The notes under the pieces are model-generated. The model made no database searches. It saw only the letters and a list, made by a program, of their open reading frames with translations, and was not told the origin of the DNA. DNA of 64,000 nucleotides from NCBI RefSeq assembly GCF_036250695.1, contig NZ_CP109427.1, forward strand, positions 5,456,001 to 5,520,000, in the 5' to 3' direction. Source of the DNA: Streptomyces sp. NBC_01497. GTDB lineage: Bacteria > Actinomycetota > Actinomycetes > Streptomycetales > Streptomycetaceae. Position 1 is the first letter of the stretch, and the number at the start of each line of letters is the position of its first letter. Positions 35,125 through 44,029 of the stretch are shown piece by piece. A program made the translations under genes and the position numbers.

Positions 35125-36162
35125 TCAGCCGACCTTCTTCGCCTTCTCGATGGCCTGCGCGAGATCGTCGAGGATCGGCGCGCACTGGGCGTACGAGTAG
35201 ATCGGCTCGGTCACGCGGGGGATGACCTGCCCGGCCTTCACGGCCGGCAGCTGGGCCCAGGTGGGCTTGCCCGAGAGGGCGGAGGGCTGGAGGGCGGACG
35301 AACGGTTGTCCATCATGATGATGTCGGCGCGGTACTTGCCGACGTTCTCCCAGCTCAGGTCCTCGAAGTAGCCCTGCGAGTCCACCTTCGGCGTCACGAA
35401 CCGCACGCCGAGCTGCTGGAAGTAGGCCGTGTCCGCGGACATCTTCGCGAGCGACACGTAGAACAGGTCCTGGCTCGCGGAGCCGATCAGCACGGTGATC
35501 TCGGGGCGGGCCTTCGCCGCCGCCCGCAGCCGCGCCGCGGCCTTCTCGAACGCCGCCTTCGCGTCCGTGACCTTCTTCGCCTTGAGGTCGGCGCCCAGCG
35601 ACGCGGCCAGGTCCTCGTGGCGCTGGATGGCCTTCGGGACGGTGGTCTGCGAGGCCTCCAGGGCGACCACGGGGGCGAGCTTGGTGATCTGGGCCTTGGA
35701 CTTGTCCGGCACGTACCAGAGCTCGCCCTTCTGCCACTGCTCCGTGACGAGCAGGTCGGGGTCGAGGGCCGCGTACTTCTCGACGTTGAACTCGCCGTAG
35801 ACGTTGCCGATGACGGTGACCTTGTTCACGTCGAGGTCGCCGGCCTGGACGTCGGGGGAGCCGTCCTTCTTCTTGGTCGGGCCGAAGACGCCCTTGACCT
35901 CGATGCCGTAGTCGTGGAGCGCGGCGGCGGTCCCGACGAACGCCACGATGTTCTTCGGCGTGCTGTCCGCCTTGGCCGTCACACCGCGGTCGTCCTTGAA
36001 GGACCACGGTCCGGCCTTCGCCGTCGTGCCGTTGCCGTCCGACGAGGTGGTTGTCCCGCTCTTGCCGCCGCAGGCGGCCAGGACCGCGCCGAGGCCGAGG
36101 GCGCCGCCCGCGGCGAGCAGGCCGCGGCGTCCCACGGAGGAGCCGGTACGGAGGTCGGGCAT
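35125..36162 (-). CDS. desE: Ferrioxamine-binding lipoprotein (ABC importer)
   Basis: A 345-residue siderophore substrate-binding lipoprotein. The signal region has paired arginines (GRRGLLAAGGAL) and lipobox LAAC; the paired Arg hints at Tat export. A Ser/Thr/Gly tether follows, then a FecB/periplasmic-binding class III fold with KNIVAFVGTAAALHDYGI, LDPDLLVTEQW and a C-terminal QCAPILDDLAQAIEKAK helix. The ATG at 36162 is taken because upstream codons run into the iron box. It is the first gene of a two-gene operon with desF. The permease and ATPase are not in this window. Confidence 0.94.
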   Translation of the reverse strand: MPDLRTGSSVGRRGLLAAGGALGLGAVLAACGGKSGTTTSSDGNGTTAKAGPWSFKDDRGVTAKADSTPKNIVAFVGTAAALHDYGIEVKGVFGPTKKKDGSPDVQAGDLDVNKVTVIGNVYGEFNVEKYAALDPDLLVTEQWQKGELWYVPDKSKAQITKLAPVVALEASQTTVPKAIQRHEDLAASLGADLKAKKVTDAKAAFEKAAARLRAAAKARPEITVLIGSASQDLFYVSLAKMSADTAYFQQLGVRFVTPKVDSQGYFEDLSWENVGKYRADIIMMDNRSSALQPSALSGKPTWAQLPAVKAGQVIPRVTEPIYSYAQCAPILDDLAQAIEKAKKVG

Positions 36163-36233
36163 GGCGGTGTCCCGCTTTCGTCGCGCCGATCCGGGCACAA
36201 GGAAGGCCGGACCGGCTGATGAGCACGTCCAGC

Positions 36234-36252
36234 GTAGGTTAGCCTAACCTCA
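36234..36252 (-). promoter_or_regulatory. Iron box of desEF
   Basis: The minus-strand sequence TGAGGTTAGGCTAACCTAC has 17 of 19 matches to the iron-repressor consensus and lies 72-90 bp before the desE start. The desEF transporter/reductase genes should therefore be co-regulated with desABCD. Confidence 0.95.
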
Positions 36253-36445
36253 CTTGGCTATCGACCCCTCCCCCCGCCCGGCTCGGTTCGGGAGGATTCG
36301 GGCCCACACCCCGGGCCCCGGGCGGCAACGATCCGAAGGGCGTGGACCGGGCGCGCCGTCGCCGGCGCGGTCCAGGGCCCGGCTGGGTGTGGCGCGGACG
36401 AAAATTCCGTCGTCCACCCACGGTCGTGTTGCCTATGCTGGCCCG

Positions 36446-36856
36446 ATGCCCCGTCGATCGAAGAAAGCGCGCCGGCTGATCGTCGACGGCCGTGTGTACC
36501 GGTGGACGCTGCGGCACAGCCACCGCGAGGACGCCCTCGGCGGCGCTGTGGACTGCCGCCAGATCCTCACGCTGACCTCGCAGCCATCGGGCACCGGCGT
36601 CCTGCGCATCGTCTTCGCCGACGGCCCCGGCCGGTACGTCCCCGGAGGGGCCCCCTTGGGCTCGGGGGATGTGGGCTTCACGCACGGCTCCGGCCTGAAC
36701 CTGCACGAACCGGGCAGCGTCCGCGCGCTGCTCGACGCGGCACACGCCGGCGGGTGGAGCGGAGTCGACGGCAAGGTCCTGGAGGTGGACGGCTGGTCCG
36801 TTCTGGACGCGGCCGCGGCGAGCCGAGCCGAAGCGGCGCCGGCGAGCGAGGGGTAG
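36446..36856 (+). CDS. Conserved hypothetical protein, 136 residues
   Basis: A small soluble protein of unknown function. The N-terminus is basic (MPRRSKKARRLIVDGRVYRW), then beta strands (ILTLTSQPSGTGVLRIVFAD), a GSGDVGFTHGSGLNL turn region, and SVRALLDAAHAGGW, a helix. The start ATG has no ribosome-binding site but TATGCT lies at 36434-36439, so the mRNA may be leaderless. It is divergent from desE across 280 bp, which includes the iron box. Whether iron also affects this gene is an open question. Confidence 0.8.
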   Translation: MPRRSKKARRLIVDGRVYRWTLRHSHREDALGGAVDCRQILTLTSQPSGTGVLRIVFADGPGRYVPGGAPLGSGDVGFTHGSGLNLHEPGSVRALLDAAHAGGWSGVDGKVLEVDGWSVLDAAAASRAEAAPASEG

Positions 36857-37097
36857 CCCCGCCGGCGTGCTGTGGGCGCGGCGACGGGTAGCCGCGCCGG
36901 CGTCCGTGGGCACGGTGTCCTGCGCGGCCCCCCGGCGGTGCCGTCGGTGCGGATCCCCCGTGGACGGCACGAGCGCGAGGCGAGGCGACCCGGCAGGGCC
37001 GGCCGAGCGGGGAACACCACCGGCGTGTGTGACCGTCCGGCCCGGACACCCCCGGTGCGAGCGGCGACCCCGCCAGGAACCGGAGCCGCCCCCTGGC

Positions 37098-38258
37098 TCA
37101 GCCGGTGAAACCCAACTCCCGGGCGATCAGCATGCGCTGGACCTCGCTCGTCCCCTCGCCGATCTCCAGGATCTTGGAGTCGCGCCACATCCTGGCCACC
37201 GGGAACTCGTTCATGAAGCCGTACCCGCCGTGGATCTGCGTGGCGTCGCGCGCGTTGTCGACGGCGATCGTGGACGAGTACAGCTTCGCGATCGCCGCCT
37301 CCTTCTTGAAGGGCTCGCCCTTGAGCAGGCGGGATGCCGCGTCGCGCCAGCCGACGCGGGCCATGTGCGCCCGCGTCTCCATGTCGGCGATCTTGAACTG
37401 GATCGCCTGGTTGTCGCCGATGGCGCGGCCGAAGGCCTGCCGCTCCCGCGCGTACTTCACCGACTCGTCCACACAGCCCTGGGCAAGTCCCGTGCCCAGC
37501 GCGGCGATCGCGATCCGGCCCTCGTCCAGGATGCGCAGGAACTGCGCGTACCCGCGGCCCTCCTCCCCCAGCAGGTTCGCCGCCGGGACGCGGACGTCGG
37601 CGAACGAGAGCTCACGGGTGTCGGACGCGTTCCAGCCGACCTTGGAGTACGCCGGCGCCACCGTGAACCCGGGCGTGCCGGACGGGACGATGATCGAGGA
37701 GATGCGCGGCTTGCCGCTGTCGGTGCGGCCGGTGACCGCGGTGACCGTCACCAGGCCCGTGATGTCGGTGCCCGAGTTGGTGATGAAGCACTTGGTGCCG
37801 TTGATGACCCACTCGTCGCCGTCGCGCACCGCCGTGGTGCGCGTGCCGCCCGCGTCGGACCCGGCCGCCGGCTCCGTCAGGCCGAACGCGCCGAGCATCT
37901 CGCCCGCGCACAGCCGGGGCAGCCACTCCCGCTTCTGCTCCTCGGTGCCGAAGCGGAACACGGGCATGGCGCCCAGCGAGATCCCCGCCTCCAGGGTGAT
38001 GGCGACGGACGAGTCCACCCGGGCCAGTTCCTCCAGGGCCAGGCACAGCGCCAGGTAGTCGCCGCCCATGCCGCCGTACTCCTCGGGGAACGGCAGCCCG
38101 AACAGGCCCATGCGGCCCATCTCCCGCACGATCTCGTACGGGAACTCGTGCCTCTCGTAGAAGTCGCCGATCTTCGGCGCGACCACGTCGTGGGCGAACG
38201 CCTCGACGGTACGGCGGAGTTCTTCGTGCTCCTCGGAGAGCGAGTGATCCAGGGACAT
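37098..38258 (-). CDS. acdH: Acyl-CoA dehydrogenase (isovaleryl-CoA-type)
   Basis: A 386-residue FAD acyl-CoA dehydrogenase, last of the leucine-catabolic operon. The N-terminal helical domain has LGLPFPEEYGGMG-like sequence (FGLPFPEEYGGMG). FAD/acyl-CoA motifs include AFGLTEPAAGSDAGG and the C-terminal IHGGYGFMNEFPVARMWRD with IGEGTSEVQR. In this operon it most likely oxidises isovaleryl-CoA to 3-methylcrotonyl-CoA, and perhaps other branched acyl-CoAs. It follows HMG-CoA lyase at 8 bp. Its position beside desE corresponds to acdH of the model Streptomyces, which is why I use that symbol. Confidence 0.9.
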   Translation of the reverse strand: MSLDHSLSEEHEELRRTVEAFAHDVVAPKIGDFYERHEFPYEIVREMGRMGLFGLPFPEEYGGMGGDYLALCLALEELARVDSSVAITLEAGISLGAMPVFRFGTEEQKREWLPRLCAGEMLGAFGLTEPAAGSDAGGTRTTAVRDGDEWVINGTKCFITNSGTDITGLVTVTAVTGRTDSGKPRISSIIVPSGTPGFTVAPAYSKVGWNASDTRELSFADVRVPAANLLGEEGRGYAQFLRILDEGRIAIAALGTGLAQGCVDESVKYARERQAFGRAIGDNQAIQFKIADMETRAHMARVGWRDAASRLLKGEPFKKEAAIAKLYSSTIAVDNARDATQIHGGYGFMNEFPVARMWRDSKILEIGEGTSEVQRMLIARELGFTG

Positions 38259-38266
38259 CGCGTTGT

Positions 38267-39286
38267 TCACCCCTTGTGGGTCAAGGCCCGGACAGTACGG
38301 GAGGGACTGGGCCGGCCGAGCCGGTCGGCCATCCATGCGCTGGTGGCGACCAGCAGGTCGAGGTCGACGCCCGTCTCGATGCCGAGCCCTTCGAGCATCC
38401 AGACGAGGTCTTCGGTGGCGAGATTGCCGGTGGCGCTCCTGGCGAACGGGCACCCGCCGAGGCCGCCCGCCGACGCGTCGACCGTCGTCACGCCGTGCTG
38501 CAGCGCCGCCAGCGTGTTCGCGAGCGCCTGGCCGTACGTGTCGTGGAAGTGCACACCGATCGCGTTGGTGGGCACACCCTCCTCGTTGAGTTCGGCGAGC
38601 AGGCTCTGCACATGCCCCGGTGTGGCGACGCCGATGGTGTCGCCGAGGCTCAGCTCGTCGCACCCGAGGTCCATCAGCGCCTTCGCGACGCGGACGACCT
38701 GGTGGACGGGGACGGGCCCCTCCCACGGGTCACCGAAACACATCGACAGGTAGCCGCGCACCCGCATCCCGTGCTCGCGCGCCCGGGCCACGACCGGAGC
38801 GAACATCCCCAGCGACTCGTCGACCGAACGGTTCAGGTTGGCCTTGGCGAACGACTCGGAGGCGCTGCCGAACACCGCGATGCCGCGCACCCCGTGCTCC
38901 ATGGCCCGCTCCAGACCGCGCGCGTTGGGTACGAGGACCGGCAGCGCCACCCCCTCGATGTCGCTGAGCATCGGGATCAGCTGCTCCGCGTCCGCCAGTT
39001 GGGGGACCCACTTGGGGTGCACGAAGCTGGTGGCCTCGATCGTGGTGAGACCCGCGGCCGCCAGCCGGTGGATGAACTCCGCCTTCACGTCCACGGGGAC
39101 GACCGCCGACTCGTTCTGCAGCCCGTCCCGCGCGCCGACCTCGTGGATGCGGACACGCGGCGGGAGGCCCTGGGTCGGGACGGCCATGGGCAGTCCGGCC
39201 GTCCGGTCCGCCGTGTCCCCGGTGCCGCCCGTGCCCGTGGGGCCCGTGGCGCCGGGCGCGCCCTGGCGGTCCGCTGCCTCGGTCAT
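38267..39286 (-). CDS. hmgL: Hydroxymethylglutaryl-CoA lyase
   Basis: A 339-residue TIM-barrel lyase that splits HMG-CoA to acetoacetate and acetyl-CoA, the last step of leucine breakdown. The N-terminal catalytic region is IHEVGARDGLQNE with Arg-Asp, then HPKWVPQLADA, FHDTYGQALAN with metal-binding His, and the catalytic Cys in GGLGGCPFARSATGN. The first 40 residues are a Gly/Thr-rich extension not in the core family. Its start overlaps the carboxylase alpha stop (ATGA). Confidence 0.95.
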   Translation of the reverse strand: MTEAADRQGAPGATGPTGTGGTGDTADRTAGLPMAVPTQGLPPRVRIHEVGARDGLQNESAVVPVDVKAEFIHRLAAAGLTTIEATSFVHPKWVPQLADAEQLIPMLSDIEGVALPVLVPNARGLERAMEHGVRGIAVFGSASESFAKANLNRSVDESLGMFAPVVARAREHGMRVRGYLSMCFGDPWEGPVPVHQVVRVAKALMDLGCDELSLGDTIGVATPGHVQSLLAELNEEGVPTNAIGVHFHDTYGQALANTLAALQHGVTTVDASAGGLGGCPFARSATGNLATEDLVWMLEGLGIETGVDLDLLVATSAWMADRLGRPSPSRTVRALTHKG

Positions 39287-41325
39287 GAGTCCTCCTGTGG
39301 TGCGACCACGGCCAGCACCTGGTCCATGGCGACCGTCGAGCCCGGTCGCACGTCGAGTTGGGTGACGGTGCCCGCGTACGGGGCGGAGACGACGTGTTCC
39401 ATCTTCATGGCCTCGACGACCAGGAGGCTCTGACCTGCTGTGACGGCGTCACCCGTCGCGACCTTGACGACCGTCACCGTGCCGGGCATCGGCGCCGTGA
39501 GCGACCCGCCTCCACCGGCGGCGGCGGACCGCCCCGCCTCCACCGGGTCGTGGTCGCGCAGCTCCCAGCTGTCGCCGTCCCGGCCCAGCCACACAGCGTC
39601 CCCCGTACTGAGGGCCGCGAACCGGTGGACCGTCCCGGCGTACTCCGTCCCCGTGTACGGCGTCCCCGCATCCAGGGGAGCACCGCCCGAGCCGGGGTCA
39701 GCGCCCACGAGCCGGGCCACCGCGGCCGCGTCGTCGCCGACTCGCACCTCGTCACCCCGCACCCGCACCGTCACCGGCTCCTCGCCGGGCACCCGGAAGT
39801 GGTACGGCACCCAGGCCGGTGTCCCGCCGAGCCGCCATCCGTCGGACGCCGAGAACGGGTCCCGCCAGCCGACGGCAGCACCGTGCTGCGTGTCACGCCC
39901 CGTACCGGTACCGGCCCGGCCCGCGCGCAGCAGCGCCGCCGTGGCGTACACCTCGGGCGGCACCCCGTCCGGCAGCAGGCCCCCGGCCTCCTCCTCGACG
40001 AGCCCGGTGTCGAGGTCGCCCGCCGCCACCCTCGGATGCCCCAGCAGCCTGCGCAGGAAGCCCGCGTTCGTCGTGACGCCCAGCGTCACCGTCTCCGCGA
40101 GCGCACCGCGCAGCCTGCGCACCGCCGTCGCCCGGTCAGGGCCGTACGCGATGATCTTGGCGAGCATCGGGTCGTACGCGCTGCCGACCTCCGTGCCCAC
40201 CGTCAGGCCCGAGTCGCTGCGGACGCCGTCCCCGGACGGCTCGGCGAGCGTCAGCACGCTGCCGCCCGTGGGGAGGAAGCCGCGCGCCGGGTCCTCCGCG
40301 CACAGCCGCGCCTCGATCGCGTGCCCGCTGAGCACGACGTCCTCCTGCGCGAACGGCAGCGGCTCCCCGGCCGCGACCCGCAGCTGGAGCTCCACCAGGT
40401 CCAGGCCGGTGACCAGTTCCGTCACCGGATGCTCCACCTGCAGGCGGGTGTTCATCTCCATGAAGTAGTAGGAGGACGGATCGGCGCCCGGCACGATGAA
40501 CTCGATCGTCCCCGCACCGACATAGCCGCACGAGCGGGCTGCCGCGACGGCTGCCTCACCCATGGCCGCGCGGGTGCGGGCGTCCAGCAGGACCGAGGGG
40601 GCCTCCTCGATCACCTTCTGGTGGCGGCGCTGCAAAGAGCACTCGCGCTCGCCCAGGTGCACGACATGGCCGTGCGCGTCCGCCATCACCTGGATCTCGA
40701 TGTGGCGCGGCCGGTCCACCCAGCGCTCCACCAGCAGCGTGTCGTCGCCGAAGGACGCGCGGGCCTCACGCCGCGCCGCCGCGATCTCCTCGGCGAGCAC
40801 CGCCTCCTCGCGCACCAGGCGCATGCCCTTGCCGCCGCCGCCCGCCGACGGCTTCAGCAGCACCGGCATACCGATCCCGCGCGCCGCCTCGGCCAGTTCG
40901 GCGTCGGTGAGGCCGCTGCCGGAGGAGCCCGGGACCACCGGGACACCCGCCGCGGACACCGTCTCCTTCGCCCTGATCTTGTCGCCCATCAGGTCGATCG
41001 CGGACGCGGGCGGGCCGATGAAGACGAGCCCCGCCTCCTCGCAGGCGGCGGCGAAGCGCGCGTTCTCCGCGAGGAAGCCGTACCCCGGGTGGACCGCCCC
41101 CGCGCCCGTGCGGCGTGCGGCGTCCAGCAGCCGCTCCACCGACAGGTAGCTCTCGGCCGCCGCCGCGGGGCCGATCCTGACCGCCGTGTCGGCCTCGCGC
41201 ACGTGGCGCGCGTCCGCGTCCGCGTCGCTGAAGACCGCGACGGAGCGCAGCCCCATCGCCCGCAGCGTGCGGATCACCCGGACGGCGATCTCACCCCTGT
41301 TGGCGATCAGGACACTGTCGAACAT
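39283..41325 (-). CDS. Acyl-CoA carboxylase alpha subunit (biotin carboxylase/BCCP), MCC-type
   Basis: A 680-residue fused biotin carboxylase and biotin carrier. The N-terminal domain starts FDSVLIANRGEIAVRVIRT. The ATP-grasp has KPSAGGGGKGMRLV, ECSLQRRHQKVIEEAPS, and FMEMNTRLQVEHPVTE. The BT/linker region spans about 450-600, and the C-terminal carrier domain has the biotinylated Lys in VVEAMKMEHVV. With the beta subunit and HMG-CoA lyase in the same operon, 3-methylcrotonyl-CoA is the most likely substrate. I start at ATG 41325, 16 bp after the beta gene stop. Confidence 0.94.
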   Translation of the reverse strand: MFDSVLIANRGEIAVRVIRTLRAMGLRSVAVFSDADADARHVREADTAVRIGPAAAAESYLSVERLLDAARRTGAGAVHPGYGFLAENARFAAACEEAGLVFIGPPASAIDLMGDKIRAKETVSAAGVPVVPGSSGSGLTDAELAEAARGIGMPVLLKPSAGGGGKGMRLVREEAVLAEEIAAARREARASFGDDTLLVERWVDRPRHIEIQVMADAHGHVVHLGERECSLQRRHQKVIEEAPSVLLDARTRAAMGEAAVAAARSCGYVGAGTIEFIVPGADPSSYYFMEMNTRLQVEHPVTELVTGLDLVELQLRVAAGEPLPFAQEDVVLSGHAIEARLCAEDPARGFLPTGGSVLTLAEPSGDGVRSDSGLTVGTEVGSAYDPMLAKIIAYGPDRATAVRRLRGALAETVTLGVTTNAGFLRRLLGHPRVAAGDLDTGLVEEEAGGLLPDGVPPEVYATAALLRAGRAGTGTGRDTQHGAAVGWRDPFSASDGWRLGGTPAWVPYHFRVPGEEPVTVRVRGDEVRVGDDAAAVARLVGADPGSGGAPLDAGTPYTGTEYAGTVHRFAALSTGDAVWLGRDGDSWELRDHDPVEAGRSAAAGGGGSLTAPMPGTVTVVKVATGDAVTAGQSLLVVEAMKMEHVVSAPYAGTVTQLDVRPGSTVAMDQVLAVVAPQEDS

Positions 41326-41341
41326 CGTCACTTCCGACTCC

Positions 41342-42958
41342 TCACATCCTGAAGACGCCGTAACCCGGCTCGCCCAGTGGCGCGTTGGCACAGGCCGTCA
41401 GCGCGAGGCCGACCACCTGACGGGTCTCCAGCGGATCGATCACGCCGTCGTCCCACAGCCGGGCCGTCGCGTAGTAGGCGTTGCCCTGCTGCTCGTACTG
41501 TGCGCGGATGGGCGCCTTGAAGGACTCCTCGTCCTCGGCGGGCCACTGCTCGCCCCGGCCCTCCAACTGGTCCCGCTTGACCGTCGCCAGTACCGAGGCG
41601 GCCTGCTCGCCGCCCATGACCGAGATCTTGGCGTTGGGCCACATCCACAGGAAGCGCGGCGAGTACGCCCGGCCGCACATCGAGTAGTTCCCCGCCCCGT
41701 ACGAGCCGCCCACCACGACCGTCAGTTTCGGCACGCGCGCGCACGCCACCGCCGTGACCATCTTCGCGCCGTGCTTGGCGATGCCGCCCGCCTCGTAGTC
41801 CCGGCCGACCATGAAGCCCGAGATGTTCTGCAGGAACAGCAGGGGGATGCCGCGCTGGTCGCACAGTTCGATGAAGTGCGCGCCCTTCTGCGCCGATTCC
41901 GAGAACAGGATGCCGTTGTTGGCGACGATGCCGACCGGGTGGCCGTGGATCCGGGCGAACCCCGTCACCAGCGTCGTACCGAACTCTGACTTGAACTCGG
42001 CGAAGCGGGAGCCGTCCACCACGCGCGCGATGACCTCCCGCACGTCGTACGGCGTGCGGGAGTCGACGGGCACCGCTCCGTACAGTCCGAGCGGGTCGGC
42101 CTTCGGTTCCTCCACCGGCTCGACGGACCACGGCAGCGTGCCGCGTGCGGGCAGCGTCGAGACGATCGTCCGCACGATCCGCAGCGCGTGCGCGTCGTCC
42201 TCGGCGAGGTGGTCCGTGACGCCGGAGACGCGCGAGTGCACCTCGCCGCCGCCCAGCTCCTCGGCCGTGACGACCTCGCCCGTCGCCGCCTTCACGAGAG
42301 GCGGCCCGCCGAGGAAGATCGTGCCCTGGCCGCGCACGATCACCGCCTCGTCGCTCATCGCCGGAACGTAGGCGCCCCCGGCCGTGCAGGACCCGAGCAC
42401 CGCCGCGATCTGCGGGATCCGCGCGGCCGACATCCGGGCCTGGTTGTAGAAGATCCGGCCGAAGTGGTCCCGGTCCGGGAAGACCTCGTCCTGCAGGGGC
42501 AGGAACGCGCCGCCGGAGTCGACCAGGTACAGGCAGGGCAGCCGGTTCTCCAGGGCCACCTCCTGCGCGCGGAGGTGCTTCTTGACCGTCAGCGGGTAGT
42601 ACGTACCGCCTTTGACCGTCGCGTCATTGGCGATGATCATCGTCTCCCGGCCGGAGACCCGGCCGATGCCGGCGATCACCCCGGCGGCCGGGGCGTCCCC
42701 GCCGTACATCCCCTCGGCCGCGAGCGGCGCGAGTTCGAGGAAGGGCGAGCCGGGGTCCAGCAGGGTGTCCACCCGGTCGCGCGGCAGCAGCTTCCCGCGC
42801 GCCGTGTGCCGGGCGCGGGCGCGCTCGCCGCCGCCCTGGCGTGCGACGGCGAGCCTGCCGCGCAGCTCCTCGGCCAGCGCCTCGTGCGCCGCCTCGTTGG
42901 CCCGCCAGGTCCCGGATGACGGGTCGGCGGTGCTGGTCAGCACCGGTGCCTGTCGCAT
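41342..42958 (-). CDS. Acyl-CoA carboxylase beta subunit (carboxyltransferase), MCC-type
   Basis: A 538-residue carboxyltransferase that carboxylates the acyl-CoA (probably 3-methylcrotonyl-CoA). It has the N-terminal [17 protein letters not shown], the crotonase-fold oxyanion regions [20 protein letters not shown] and [16 protein letters not shown], and [17 protein letters not shown] with [13 protein letters not shown], all typical of MccB rather than PccB. It is the first gene of the operon. The divergent TetR gene and its operators lie directly upstream. Confidence 0.95.
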   Translation of the reverse strand: MRQAPVLTSTADPSSGTWRANEAAHEALAEELRGRLAVARQGGGERARARHTARGKLLPRDRVDTLLDPGSPFLELAPLAAEGMYGGDAPAAGVIAGIGRVSGRETMIIANDATVKGGTYYPLTVKKHLRAQEVALENRLPCLYLVDSGGAFLPLQDEVFPDRDHFGRIFYNQARMSAARIPQIAAVLGSCTAGGAYVPAMSDEAVIVRGQGTIFLGGPPLVKAATGEVVTAEELGGGEVHSRVSGVTDHLAEDDAHALRIVRTIVSTLPARGTLPWSVEPVEEPKADPLGLYGAVPVDSRTPYDVREVIARVVDGSRFAEFKSEFGTTLVTGFARIHGHPVGIVANNGILFSESAQKGAHFIELCDQRGIPLLFLQNISGFMVGRDYEAGGIAKHGAKMVTAVACARVPKLTVVVGGSYGAGNYSMCGRAYSPRFLWMWPNAKISVMGGEQAASVLATVKRDQLEGRGEQWPAEDEESFKAPIRAQYEQQGNAYYATARLWDDGVIDPLETRQVVGLALTACANAPLGEPGYGVFRM

Positions 42959-43090
42959 CTGACCCCCTGATGAATGAGATGGAGTGACGTGGGCCGGAGC
43001 GCGCCGGGTGGGCTGGAGCGCTCCGGCGCCGACCGGAGGGGTGCGGCGCGGCGCGCCGTGGAGAGGCGCCGTGCCGGTTGGAGAGCGTCG

Positions 43091-43106
43091 GTTAATGAGC
43101 GTTAAC
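43091..43106. promoter_or_regulatory. TetR operator copy 1
   Basis: GTTAATGAGCGTTAAC, with arms GTTAA/TTAAC around a six-base centre, lies on the leucine-operon side of the divergent gap. It matches copy 2 at 11 of 16 positions, including both outer half sites. Confidence 0.8.
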
Positions 43107-43119
43107 GTACGCTCCCCAG

Positions 43120-43135
43120 GTTAACGACCGCTAAC
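43120..43135. promoter_or_regulatory. TetR operator copy 2
   Basis: GTTAACGACCGCTAAC is a second site 29 bp from the first, centre to centre, overlapping the -35 of the regulator promoter. Paired sites suggest one dimer for each direction or cooperative binding. Confidence 0.8.
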
Positions 43136-43150
43136 AACTCTGTCTAGAAT
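43121..43150 (+). promoter_or_regulatory. Leaderless promoter of the TetR gene
   Basis: TTAACG (43121-43126), an 18-bp spacer and TAGAAT (43145-43150), with the ATG beginning seven bases later. Transcription would start at or near the A of the ATG, and there is no ribosome-binding site. The -35 is inside operator copy 2. Confidence 0.65.
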
Positions 43151-43156
43151 GAATCG

Positions 43157-43840
43157 ATGACGACCAGAACGGCGGCACCGACCCGCAGGGAGCAGATCCT
43201 CAAGCACGCGGCCCGCCTTTTCGCGGAACGCGGCTTCCACGGCGTGGGGGTCGACGAGATAGGCGCGGCGGTCGGTATCAGCGGGCCCGGCCTGTACCGG
43301 CACTTCGCCGGCAAGGACGCGATGCTCGCGGAACTGCTCGTCGGTATCAGCGGCCGTCTCCTCGAAGGGGGCAGGCAGCGGGCGGCGGGCGCGGCGGCAC
43401 ATGGCCCCGCGGCCGTACTGGCCTCGCTCATCGACGGCCACATCGACTTCGCGCTCGACGACCGACCGCTGATCACGCTGCACGACCGCGAGCTCGACCG
43501 GCTGCGCGACAGCGACCGCCGGATGGTGCGGCAGCTCCAGCGGCAGTACGTGGAGCTCTGGGTCGGCGTCGTACGCGAGCTGTACGGGCAGGTGTCCGAG
43601 GCGGAGGCGCGCGCGTCGGTCCACGCCGTGTTCGGGCTGCTCAACTCGACGCCGCACTTCGGCTCGGCCCGCGCGGTGCTGCCCGATCGCTCGGGAACGG
43701 CGGAGCTGCTGCGCCGGCTCGCGCACGGCGCGTTCGCGTCCCTCGACGCCTGGCCCGTTCACCCGGAGCCGTCCGGCGCCTCGGGGGTCTACCCCGTCGA
43801 CGCGACCACCCCCGGCGGGCCCGCAGCCGGGCCCGCCTGA
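43157..43840 (+). CDS. TetR-family repressor of the leucine-catabolic operon
   Basis: A 227-residue TetR regulator. The helix-turn-helix is HAARLFAERGFHGVGVDEIG followed by VGISGPGLYRHFAGKDAML. The helical ligand domain includes LYGQVSEAEARASVHAVFGL, a pattern seen in TetR regulators that respond to acyl-CoAs. The last 30 residues are Pro/Gly-rich. It is divergent from the carboxylase operon, with two GTTAA-type operators in between. I infer that it represses both itself and the operon and is released by an acyl-CoA intermediate. Confidence 0.92.
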   Translation: MTTRTAAPTRREQILKHAARLFAERGFHGVGVDEIGAAVGISGPGLYRHFAGKDAMLAELLVGISGRLLEGGRQRAAGAAAHGPAAVLASLIDGHIDFALDDRPLITLHDRELDRLRDSDRRMVRQLQRQYVELWVGVVRELYGQVSEAEARASVHAVFGLLNSTPHFGSARAVLPDRSGTAELLRRLAHGAFASLDAWPVHPEPSGASGVYPVDATTPGGPAAGPA

Positions 43841-43854
43841 GCGGGACGGGGACC

Positions 43855-43960
43855 GGCCTGACGGAACCCGGCTGACGGGACCCCGGCTCATGGAGTCCTG
43901 GCCTGATGGAACCCCGGCGTGAAGGAACAGGGCCTGACGGAATCCGACCTGACGGAACCC
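43855..43960. repeat. Imperfect GCCTGACGGAACCC-type repeats
   Basis: Five or so degenerate copies of a 20-bp unit (CCTGACGGAACCC, CTGACGGGACCCC, CCTGATGGAACCCC, CCTGACGGAATCC, CCTGACGGAACCC) fill the space between the TetR stop and the peroxiredoxin stop. They are not coding and may form structured RNA on read-through. Confidence 0.75.
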
Positions 43961-44029
43961 GCACCCTGGACGAGGGGGACCGCGCGGGCCACCCCCCGCT
44001 GCTGGGCCGCCCCGGCCCCGCCTGTCGGG

